The translations under genes were made by a program, and so were the position numbers. Shown piece after piece: positions 25,901 through 32,559 of a stretch of DNA of 64,000 bases. Numbering within the stretch: the first letter of the stretch is position 1; each line of letters opens with the position of its first letter. The notes under the pieces were generated by a model. It was given only the letters and a program-made list of their open reading frames with translations. It was not told the DNA's origin and did no database searches. The DNA is from Tritrichomonas musculus (taxonomy: Eukaryota; Parabasalia; Tritrichomonadida; Tritrichomonadidae), in contig JAPFFF010000010.1 of the NCBI GenBank assembly GCA_039105265.1, forward strand, positions 558,001 to 622,000, written 5' to 3'.

Positions 25901-26099
25901 CTTTATCAGTGTTCCAAATTACTGTCTCAGGTTGAAGAAACGTGACATTTTCCGAACAAAATAAAGTGCCATTAACATGTAAATCTTTTGCAACTCCATT
26001 TTCGTTTTGAACAAATTTACTAGTATCAATTGCAGGTCCTCCTCCACCTCCTACTTTTGCAAAATTTTCAAAATCTGTATCGGTCCAAACACCTGTCAT
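22947..26099 (-). CDS. Second fibre-like structural protein, 1050 aa
   Basis: Start taken at the ATG at 26099. The N-terminus has a Gly-rich loop (VGGGGGPAID) and then SKFVQNENGVAKDLHVNG, a pattern common in phage tail-fibre and capsid-attached spike proteins. A Thr/Asn-rich coiled coil follows (about 90-190: LTTSINANKAQIDTLTTDLN), then a long mixed region and, near the C-terminus, further coils (LTRITNLENTMKNYTERVSTL; ENRIKILEDKTKNIE). An MQCQCGG-like Cys pair (ENQCQCGGSG) lies near residue 985. I infer a fibre or spike working with the 1333-aa protein. The 5' leaders of the two genes are very similar. Confidence 0.65.
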   Translation of the reverse strand: MTGVWTDTDFENFAKVGGGGGPAIDTSKFVQNENGVAKDLHVNGTLFCSENVTFLQPETVIWNTDKGTKNLKNIYEDIGQIQAADKDELERTMDTKDNVIKANLTTSINANKAQIDTLTTDLNENKTKTTTVETNLNNHLTDYNTFKSNTNTSLISETTARENADTQIKNRLDIIEPVIPKIQNDTYLYPKTYPSVFQNSVQFNFQHSEENKTLTPNQIYSQLQNLDDEGNAKYNFMLQWYPRSTPSADYGKPTISSNTVSANKVGQKVNDLFDVRKKSFSILDETEDLPKLVFDIKPLFLHSAYVLDGSTSSKNIIELHSALKSIPKLTDSITHFMNDLTFEREVSSEGKVKKEEYIYPRQISRFNGLVLFYNSGNSRHVHSHKIINCLSNFYDDGTTRPSFPLYYFPKGTTEEQIKNGSATKLSKTVSEICHKIVDLDDVEKKEIQLPGEDTSTKRLEVNIQSYFPKGILIGDGSNDKSKTLDVYRQISGLPSIDQEVLEKLKHFTIETLDWEEKDEDGDVAATKQTTLTCNDLVYFPKGWAIRYKRADNKYIVLTSSAFTAIHQWTNQQIVDNYYTQKVVDTAQIGKNKKKGTTFRSVQPQTDSEVFDEIDLDKMNAEREAEHQIIDRIFDYINLTYNALNETDQDLENNHLTNKQLGLIFRNSIFAESMKNSIPLKPLKPQELAAYGFVNFEQHGSEIFDDHGRHAFKTCTYSIDSNSNTILNIELKGIDHYHADHLIIHVFERERDITKLGYALSNIDLVFDVQISSNQIESNLSSKLYTYSITKDANVDKVMIQIIGTFNLKMLEDENDLNFWEDQEENIEPDIELDNRIIVYYQLPANENFKNYLATLGSSSSGGSIDFDTLTRITNLENTMKNYTERVSTLESNVDQIGNVFSADTTESQEYRNKEGFVINNKAQTLALNEEKPVVLTLEEKLKKWQDEELDQLKWLNQGIKEIWSFCAGLSEDLSRLEENQCQCGGSGTVSDDKLTALERKCKNIETDLTFENLTTENRIKILEDKTKNIECDKFYDSRIQLLEEKCSTIE

Positions 26100-26134
26100 T
26101 AAATTTTTATTTTCGCACCAAAAATAAAATTGAT

Positions 26135-26614
26135 TCAATATTCTAATTTTAAGAAAATAATGAAATAATCAGGAACTATTATTTTTCTTGTTCGAGTATC
26201 TTTAAACCAAACCATAAAGCCTTGTCTCATCTCTGAATCAATTAAATATTTTCTATTATCATCAGGAACTTGTAAATTTGCAACATAAACTAAACTATCA
26301 CAATAATTATTTCGAGGAACAAAACTCGCATGAACGGTATAATTTGATGCAGTATGTCCATCTTTTAATAAATAACAATATTGATAAATGATATATCGTT
26401 CTTGACCTTGAGTAGGTGTATGAAATTCTGATGGAAATTTATAAACAAATCTATCTTTTTCTAAATAAAAGTTATCAACTGTTAGACATTCATCTAATTT
26501 TTGTTTTTCAGGATTATCTATCTTCCAACCTTGAATTGGATAATAAGTTTTATGAATTTTTGTAGGTTGAATATTTAATCGAGGATCAATGTTATATGAA
26601 ATTAATGTTGACAT
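26135..26614 (-). CDS. Candidate penton/minor capsid protein, 159 aa
   Basis: Start at the ATG at 26614 (MSTLISYNIDPRL); the longer frame needs a TTG. The protein has almost no charged helices and looks like alternating beta strands (FYLEKDRFVYKF, RYIIYQYCYLLKD, NYTVHASFVPRN, SLVYVANLQV, GFMVWFKD, YFIIFLKLEY). Size and fold class fit a single jelly-roll penton protein, and it sits between the capsid paralogues and the fibre genes, where a vertex protein would be expected. This is inference from composition and position; no motif proves it. Confidence 0.5.
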   Translation of the reverse strand: MSTLISYNIDPRLNIQPTKIHKTYYPIQGWKIDNPEKQKLDECLTVDNFYLEKDRFVYKFPSEFHTPTQGQERYIIYQYCYLLKDGHTASNYTVHASFVPRNNYCDSLVYVANLQVPDDNRKYLIDSEMRQGFMVWFKDTRTRKIIVPDYFIIFLKLEY

Positions 26615-26638
26615 ATTTTTTCTAATCAAATAAAAATT

Positions 26639-28462
26639 TTACTTATAGCCACTTGGTACTCCATCATCATGATATTGAACTCCATCTTGAATTGACCAAG
26701 TCCAATAAGTATCAGAACAAATCCACATTTCTGGATGAGCTGTATTTATTGCTGTTTCGTCAACTGTTTGATCAATATTTATTTCTGGGTAATAATACGA
26801 ATTTTGGTCATCTGTAACAATTGCATCTGCTTTAAATCGAATCCAAACTTCATGATTATCTGTATCAACTCCATCGAATACATATCCAGAATTACCTCTC
26901 TCTAATTGAAAATTAATTCCAAAATTTGTATCATCGTAAAGACTACAATAATAACGAAAATTATTTTTCAAATCATTTAAAGGTCTAGATATTGATTCTA
27001 AATATTCAGGAGTTGCCTCAATACCTTCTAATTCATTTGCCATTAATTGATATTGAACAAATCTTCCATTCCAAGTATTTTCAAATTCTTTTTGTGGATA
27101 TAATTTCTTATCAATAATTAATTGAACATTTTTATGCATAATATTTCTATAAACAGTATAATCAAAATTAGATCTTGGAAACATCATTGTTATATTTGTA
27201 GCATTAACTAACGGCATACTTTTTGAAACATTTATTCCTTTTTCTGTTATTGGTTGATCAAAAATTACTCTTCTTAATTCTTGAGCTGGTACAATTAAAG
27301 GTTCTTGAAAAGTTGTCATTAATGATTCTAAGACATTTGGTTTAATTCCAAATCCAAACAAATTTGATCTTCCTTCTCTTATTTTAAATTTTGAAGTATT
27401 AATTGTTAACGTAAACATTTCTAATGACATAATTGTAAAATTCATCTCCATATCATTGGTCTCATTGTTTAATGAAAACTTCGTTAAATCAAATGGAATT
27501 GACGACCATTCTCTGAAAAAATGTCTTGTTGCCATATCCTTGAGTTGTAGTCTACTCATTGTCGTCATTGAATCAACGATGATTCCTAATTGATTGATTT
27601 GACTGAAACGATTGGAAAGTGGAAGATTTGGAGAATTGATTTCAAAAATTGGATCATCATAGTGTAGTAGTTTTTGTTGTCCAACATTCTTTGGAGGAAC
27701 TTGACACCAAACTAAACCATCTAAACAAAATCGAACTTCTTCTTCTATTTCACCAAGAATTCTATTTGGATATAATCTCCAAGCTTGTAAAACTAATTGA
27801 TCTGTAAATGGTATTATTAATTCTAATTCAATATGAACCAATTTTTGAGTTTGATCATCTTCCCAGCAGAGTTCAGAAACTGGAATATATACTCCACAAA
27901 CATTCGGAGACATTGTAATAACATTTTCCCATAATGAATGAGAATGAGGTGAATTTAATTTTGAATCACGAGAACGAATCGAATTATATGCAAAAGATTC
28001 TCGAATCATCTCTGTTTGATGATAGTTTTGAACCAATTTTCCATCGACATAGAATCTAGCTTCATCAATTATTTCTACAGCATCTTTAAATCCTACAAAT
28101 ATCTGACAAATTTCACCCCAATCTTTTGGTACCCAGACTGGATTTGCCTCATCTCCAGCATTTATCCAAAAATTCTCTTTGTCTAATTGTTCATCAAAAC
28201 CAACATCAAATTCAACAATCATTGATATAAAACCTTTTTCTATTTGAGATATTGTATGATTATTATGAGTTAATGATATTCTTGTTCTTTCTGTGAGACT
28301 TTCAATTGGTATATCTTTTTCATGAAATTCTTCTGAAAAAGATGAAAAAGTATTATCTCCTCCATTCTTTGATACCAAATTTCTTAAATGATCATTGAAA
28401 AAGTTTAATATGTCACCTTCATCATTTCCAAAGTTTCTAAATTGAGCGTTTTGATAAGTCAT
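26639..28462 (-). CDS. Putative double jelly-roll major capsid protein, copy 2 (607 aa)
   Basis: Start at the ATG at 28462, chosen because the paralogue at 28494-30290 starts with the same MTYQNAQF. The two proteins align over their whole length: GNDEGDILNFFN near the start, HSLWE, LVLQAWRLYPNRILGE, QYQLMANEL, LERGNSGYVFDGVDT and EMWICSDTYWTWSIQDGVQY at the end. The beta-rich composition, the length of about 600 residues and the position beside the packaging ATPase fit the Polinton major capsid protein; the fold assignment itself is inference. The gene follows copy 1 by 31 bp on the same strand. Confidence 0.68.
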   Translation of the reverse strand: MTYQNAQFRNFGNDEGDILNFFNDHLRNLVSKNGGDNTFSSFSEEFHEKDIPIESLTERTRISLTHNNHTISQIEKGFISMIVEFDVGFDEQLDKENFWINAGDEANPVWVPKDWGEICQIFVGFKDAVEIIDEARFYVDGKLVQNYHQTEMIRESFAYNSIRSRDSKLNSPHSHSLWENVITMSPNVCGVYIPVSELCWEDDQTQKLVHIELELIIPFTDQLVLQAWRLYPNRILGEIEEEVRFCLDGLVWCQVPPKNVGQQKLLHYDDPIFEINSPNLPLSNRFSQINQLGIIVDSMTTMSRLQLKDMATRHFFREWSSIPFDLTKFSLNNETNDMEMNFTIMSLEMFTLTINTSKFKIREGRSNLFGFGIKPNVLESLMTTFQEPLIVPAQELRRVIFDQPITEKGINVSKSMPLVNATNITMMFPRSNFDYTVYRNIMHKNVQLIIDKKLYPQKEFENTWNGRFVQYQLMANELEGIEATPEYLESISRPLNDLKNNFRYYCSLYDDTNFGINFQLERGNSGYVFDGVDTDNHEVWIRFKADAIVTDDQNSYYYPEINIDQTVDETAINTAHPEMWICSDTYWTWSIQDGVQYHDDGVPSGYK

Positions 28463-28493
28463 TTGTTCTTGCAAAAAAAATTTAGATCTTATC

Positions 28494-30290
28494 TTAGTCA
28501 TAACCAGTTGGTCTTCCACGTGGGTAATATTGAACACCATCTTGAATTGACCAAGTCCAATAAGTATCAGAACAAATCCACATTTCTGGAATTGGTGAAA
28601 CTTTTGATCCCGCGTCTGTATTTACTTGAATTGTTCCTGCATTATTTTTATAATATGGGTATAAATAACGACATTTCTCATCAACTTCAATAAGATTTCC
28701 ACGGAATTCAATTGAAACAGCTTGATTACCAGTATCAACTCCATCAAATACATATCCAGAATTACCTCTCTCCAATTGAAAATTAATTCCAAAACTTGTA
28801 TTATCAAATGGACACATGAAATATCGATCATGCTGATTCATGGTTGGAATCGATTCATAAACATGATTTAAAGGTCTAGATATTGATTCTAAATATTCAA
28901 CTGTTGGTTCAATATACCCATCTAATTCATTTGCCATTAATTGATATTGAACAAATCTTCCATCCCAAGAATTATCAAACTCAGTTTCTGGATATTTCTT
29001 TTTATTAACTGATAATCTAAATTGAGTAAACATTGGATTTTGATAAACTGTTAAGTCATTTGGTTTACTTGGAAACATTAAAGTAATATTTGTTGCATTC
29101 TTTAATGGAATTGATTTTGAAATATCTATTCGTTTTTCTGTAATTCTTGATTCAAATTGATATCGTGTTAATTCTTGAGATGGAATAATAATTGGTTCTT
29201 GTAAAGTTGTCATTAAAGCTTCAATAACATCAGGTTTGACACCAAATCCAGCACAATTTGTACGACATTTTTCAATTTTACATTCATTTACATTAACTTC
29301 TAATGTATTCAAATCTATTTCATATTTATTCCATTGTGCGACACCAGTCGCATCATGTACACTCGATGCACAATAATAGGCATTATTTGGAAGTTTGTTT
29401 TCTGTTGTATCGTTCTTTTTAAAGTTTCCGAACGCACATTGATAAACTTTGGAAACAATGAGTGCCTCTTGATTAATTTGAACAAAATGATTTGTAATTG
29501 GAAGATCAGGTGCATTTAATTCACCATTATTTGCTGATGTCCAAAATTTAATAGCTTCGGCAACATTCTTTGGAGGAACTTGACACCAAACTAAACCATC
29601 TAATGTGAATTTTATTTCTTCTTCAACTTCTCCTAAAATTCGATTTGGATATAATCTCCAAGCTTGTAATGCTAATTGATCTGTGAAAGGAATTACAAGT
29701 TCCATTTTGACCTGTACTTTCTTATTATTACCTTCAAATGCACTCATTGGAATATAAACACCTGCAACATTTGGAGACATACAACAAACACTTTCCCATA
29801 AAGAATGAGAATGAGCAGAATTATACTTTGAATCTTTTGGTCGAATTGAATTATATGCGAAGGATTCTCTAACCATTTCACTTTGATGATAACCTGAGAT
29901 TAATTTTCCATCAACCCAAAATTGTAATTCAGATATGATTTCAACAGCATCTTTGAAACCAACGAAAATCAAATTTAATTTTTCCCAATCTTTTCCAGTA
30001 AACACGTTGGGAGCAATTGTTTTGTTCATTGATAGATTTAAATCTACGATTAATCGAAGAAAACTTTTCTCTATTTGAGATATTGTATGACCAGAATGAG
30101 TTAATCTTATTTTTGTTTTTGTACCAATTGGAATTGTTTCATCTTTGTCATGACATAATTCTTCTACAACTGAAAAAGTATTATCTCCTCCATTCTTTTG
30201 CACTAATGTCCTCAAATGATTATTGAAAAAGTTTAATATGTCACCTTCATCATTTCCTGTATTCTTAAATTGTGCGTTTTGATAAGTCAT
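28494..30290 (-). CDS. Putative double jelly-roll major capsid protein, copy 1 (598 aa)
   Basis: This is the upstream member of the tandem capsid pair. It shares with copy 2 the N-terminal MTYQNAQF and the C-terminal WICSDTYWTWSIQDGVQY, plus many internal blocks, but differs in the central loops (about residues 280-340, where it carries extra Cys residues). The duplication keeps both frames intact and both full length, so both are probably functional: either two capsomer types or a copy adapted as a penton-proximal or scaffolding form. The start is the only ATG in the region. Confidence 0.7.
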   Translation of the reverse strand: MTYQNAQFKNTGNDEGDILNFFNNHLRTLVQKNGGDNTFSVVEELCHDKDETIPIGTKTKIRLTHSGHTISQIEKSFLRLIVDLNLSMNKTIAPNVFTGKDWEKLNLIFVGFKDAVEIISELQFWVDGKLISGYHQSEMVRESFAYNSIRPKDSKYNSAHSHSLWESVCCMSPNVAGVYIPMSAFEGNNKKVQVKMELVIPFTDQLALQAWRLYPNRILGEVEEEIKFTLDGLVWCQVPPKNVAEAIKFWTSANNGELNAPDLPITNHFVQINQEALIVSKVYQCAFGNFKKNDTTENKLPNNAYYCASSVHDATGVAQWNKYEIDLNTLEVNVNECKIEKCRTNCAGFGVKPDVIEALMTTLQEPIIIPSQELTRYQFESRITEKRIDISKSIPLKNATNITLMFPSKPNDLTVYQNPMFTQFRLSVNKKKYPETEFDNSWDGRFVQYQLMANELDGYIEPTVEYLESISRPLNHVYESIPTMNQHDRYFMCPFDNTSFGINFQLERGNSGYVFDGVDTGNQAVSIEFRGNLIEVDEKCRYLYPYYKNNAGTIQVNTDAGSKVSPIPEMWICSDTYWTWSIQDGVQYYPRGRPTGYD

Positions 30291-30359
30291 CTGTTTTTAT
30301 GAAGAATTTAAAAAATTCGAAAAGCCAATTTTTTTTAAAATGAAAAACAATTCTATACA

Positions 30360-30641
30360 ATGGCTTTTGGTTCTTGGATTAAAAAAATAGGAGAGAAAGT
30401 TAAAAATTTTGCACAAAAAGCAGTTCCAATAGTTCAAAAAGGTTTACAATTTGCAGCAGATAAAGTTGCACCTGTCTTAGAAAAAGTTGGAGAAACAGTA
30501 GGTGGAACAATTGGTAATATTGCAAGTGGTATTGGTAAAGGTATTCGAACAGTTAATGATAGAGTTCAACCTTGGTTAGAAACTGGGAAAGAAAAATTCT
30601 TACAACCTGCTTATGATAATAATAATTATGGACCTAGTTAA
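30360..30641 (+). CDS. Small amphipathic virion protein candidate (pVI/pX-like), 93 aa
   Basis: The 93-residue product starts MAFGSWIKKIGEKVKNF and continues as a set of amphipathic Lys/Val/Ala helices (AVPIVQKGLQFAADKVAP), a Gly-rich segment (VGGTIGNIASGIGKG) and a C-terminal YDNNNYGPS. This is the composition of membrane-active internal virion proteins such as adenovirus pVI, which sit beside capsid genes in adenoviruses and Polintons. The role is inference. The gene lies on the plus strand in the divergent gap before the capsid pair. Confidence 0.6.
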   Translation: MAFGSWIKKIGEKVKNFAQKAVPIVQKGLQFAADKVAPVLEKVGETVGGTIGNIASGIGKGIRTVNDRVQPWLETGKEKFLQPAYDNNNYGPS

Positions 30642-30644
30642 AAT

Positions 30645-30776
30645 TTATGAGTACATTCTTCGTCTAATTTCATCATCTAATGGTGGCTCATTTGGAGGGA
30701 AAAGCTTTATAACTCTTAATAATGTGTTCATTAACTCAATCAAAACAAGCGTTCCTAAGAGAATTTCAATCAGCAT
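30645..30776 (-). CDS. 43-aa single-span membrane peptide
   Basis: ATG at 30776, TAA at 30647-30645. The peptide has a hydrophobic N-terminal half (MLIEILLGTLVLIELMNTLL) and a charged C-terminal half (FPPNEPPLDDEIRRRMYS), a clear one-span membrane topology. It fits exactly between two plus-strand genes with a 3-bp gap to the first. Small membrane proteins are common in viral late regions. The frame is short, but composition and fit make chance less likely. Confidence 0.45.
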   Translation of the reverse strand: MLIEILLGTLVLIELMNTLLRVIKLFPPNEPPLDDEIRRRMYS

Positions 30777-30827
30777 ATTGTTTTAAATATTTTCAAAAAT
30801 GTTTAAACAAATTTTATTTTTTTTAAA

Positions 30828-31130
30828 ATGGAATTGAAAATTATTGAACCAATTCAAAATTATTTAAAAGAGTTTAACACAACTGATGAGTTTAATTTAT
30901 TCTATTCTAAGAACAAAGAACAACTAGATTCAGAAACAACACATAAACTAAACAAAAAGTATCATATTCAAGGTTATCGTATAACCAAAATCAAAGGTGA
31001 ATTAATGTTAAAGAAGGTTAATGAAGACGAAGAAAAAGACGATTCAGAAATTTTGAAGATCAAAGATGATATTGCAAAAATTAAAATTACTTTGAATGAT
31101 GTTATAAATTTTATTAACTCTAAGACCTAA
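30828..31130 (+). CDS. Unrecognised 100-aa helical protein
   Basis: A 100-residue charged protein: a first region with NYLKEFNTTDEFNLFYSKNK, a small basic turn (YHIQGYRITKIKGELMLKK), an acidic linker and a C-terminal coil (ILKIKDDIAKIKITLNDVINF). The end overlaps the 3' end of the packaging ATPase gene by 11 bp. Its place between the capsid and packaging genes hints at a role in assembly, but nothing in the sequence proves it. Confidence 0.6.
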   Translation: MELKIIEPIQNYLKEFNTTDEFNLFYSKNKEQLDSETTHKLNKKYHIQGYRITKIKGELMLKKVNEDEEKDDSEILKIKDDIAKIKITLNDVINFINSKT

Positions 31131-31983
31131 TATATGTATCACCACCTGAAGAACATTGAATAACAATCATTGGATGTTCATCTGGATGTTCATGTTTCAT
31201 TTCATTTAATTGTTGAAATGCATCAAAAAAGTCTTCAAAATCTAAATTACTTGCTGCTTGAGAATAAATGTAACGTAATTGTTGTTTATTAAAACCAGGC
31301 AATAAATATAAAGTACTTATTTCATTTTTAATATGTGGTTTTAACCCTTTCCAACCTTGAACTAATAAGAAATAAGACATATTTGTATGACGACATCTAC
31401 GTAATAATTGACTAAAAAATGATTCTTCTGACGAGAATAATTTTGAATTTGAAATATCATCAAATAATACGATTGAATGTAAATATTCTCGATCAAAATC
31501 TTCAACAAATAAAACATTAAATAAGTCATCTAATTGATCTTGTGAAATTTTATTTTTGGTTCTTTCTCTTCGAATTTTGTAATATAAACTTTTTGCTGCT
31601 AATAATTCATCAATACATTTTTCAGCATCTTTTTCACTAACTACAACTGTTGGCATTTGTAATAATGGTTTCAATGATAACCAACTTTTATCATTCTCTT
31701 CACCATCTTTTGTAACATAAATTAATAAATGATGAGTATTAAGTATTGAAATTTTAATGATTTCTTCTAATGCTGTAACTGTTTTTCCCATACTTTGTTT
31801 ACCTACAATAACATTAACAGAATTATATTTAGCAACGATATCTTCATGAATTGGAGCAATTAAAGAATCATTCTTTGGACTCAAATTTGATTTTAATCTT
31901 GCTTTTATTTTTGATCGAATGTTTTCTTTCTCAAAGTTAACTTCTTCTTCTTCACTATCACTAAAATAATCATTGTCACTCAT
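31120..31983 (-). CDS. A32/FtsK-HerA-type genome packaging ATPase
   Basis: This 287-residue P-loop ATPase has Walker A VGKQSMGKT at about residues 58-66, a strand-helix pattern, Walker B SIVLFDDIS at about 171-179 and a sensor-like FLLVQGWKG strand. The N-terminus is acidic (FSDSEEEEV). Length and motif spacing match the packaging ATPases of Polintons, virophages and poxviruses (A32 family), which pump viral DNA into the preformed capsid. It is followed on the same strand, across a gap to the capsid pair, by the structural genes. Confidence 0.85.
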   Translation of the reverse strand: MSDNDYFSDSEEEEVNFEKENIRSKIKARLKSNLSPKNDSLIAPIHEDIVAKYNSVNVIVGKQSMGKTVTALEEIIKISILNTHHLLIYVTKDGEENDKSWLSLKPLLQMPTVVVSEKDAEKCIDELLAAKSLYYKIRRERTKNKISQDQLDDLFNVLFVEDFDREYLHSIVLFDDISNSKLFSSEESFFSQLLRRCRHTNMSYFLLVQGWKGLKPHIKNEISTLYLLPGFNKQQLRYIYSQAASNLDFEDFFDAFQQLNEMKHEHPDEHPMIVIQCSSGGDTYIRS

Positions 31984-32033
31984 TTATTTTTTAAATTCCA
32001 ACTAAATTATGCAAAAAAAAGATAACAAAATTT

Positions 32034-32525
32034 TTACTCTTCAGTTGTTTCGTCATCTGCTTCATCTTCATCCTCGTCAAATTCACTTGATGCTTGTTGA
32101 ATTGCAGCTACCAATAATTGTTCAATATCTTCTTCAAAATGTTGTCTATCGTCTTTTGGTCCAGTTTTCAATTTTTCAATTAAACCGTCAACAATTTTAT
32201 GATAATCTTCTTGAGTTGTTTTATTTCCACGATATCTTCTTTGTTCTTCTTCTGTTGTTAAACCATATTCTTGATAAAGTGGTTGTAAAACTAATTGATC
32301 CCATACAATTGGATAAGCTTTACATAATAATCTCATTTTGTCAACTGGAATTAAATCAACATAATTTGTTTCTGCTAAAGCTTTTTCAGTAACTCTTCCC
32401 ATAACATATTTCTTAAATTTATTTAATGCTGATAATTTTCTTGGTTTCTTTTCAGGTTTTTTACCGCTTGAAGCTTTTAATTCTTGTAATAATTTTCTTA
32501 ACTCACCTATATCTGCGTTACTCAT
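32034..32525 (-). CDS. Unrecognised 163-aa protein with basic N-terminal and acidic C-terminal parts
   Basis: Start at the ATG at 32525 (MSNADIGELRKLL); the longer frame would add a hydrophobic leader that is probably untranslated sequence. Residues 20-45 are basic (KKPEKKPRKLSALNKFKKYV), the centre is helical with conserved-looking VDLIPVDKMRLLCKAYP, and the last 20 residues are almost entirely Asp/Glu. The LSALNKFKKYVM stretch is vaguely like the first helix of HMG-type proteins, but I would not name it. It sits between the ATPase and the giant gene in the leftward late block, 35 bp after the giant gene's stop would be read on the other side. Confidence 0.6.
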   Translation of the reverse strand: MSNADIGELRKLLQELKASSGKKPEKKPRKLSALNKFKKYVMGRVTEKALAETNYVDLIPVDKMRLLCKAYPIVWDQLVLQPLYQEYGLTTEEEQRRYRGNKTTQEDYHKIVDGLIEKLKTGPKDDRQHFEEDIEQLLVAAIQQASSEFDEDEDEADDETTEE

Positions 32526-32559
32526 AATTTTTAAGATAAAAATAAAAATAAACATTTAT

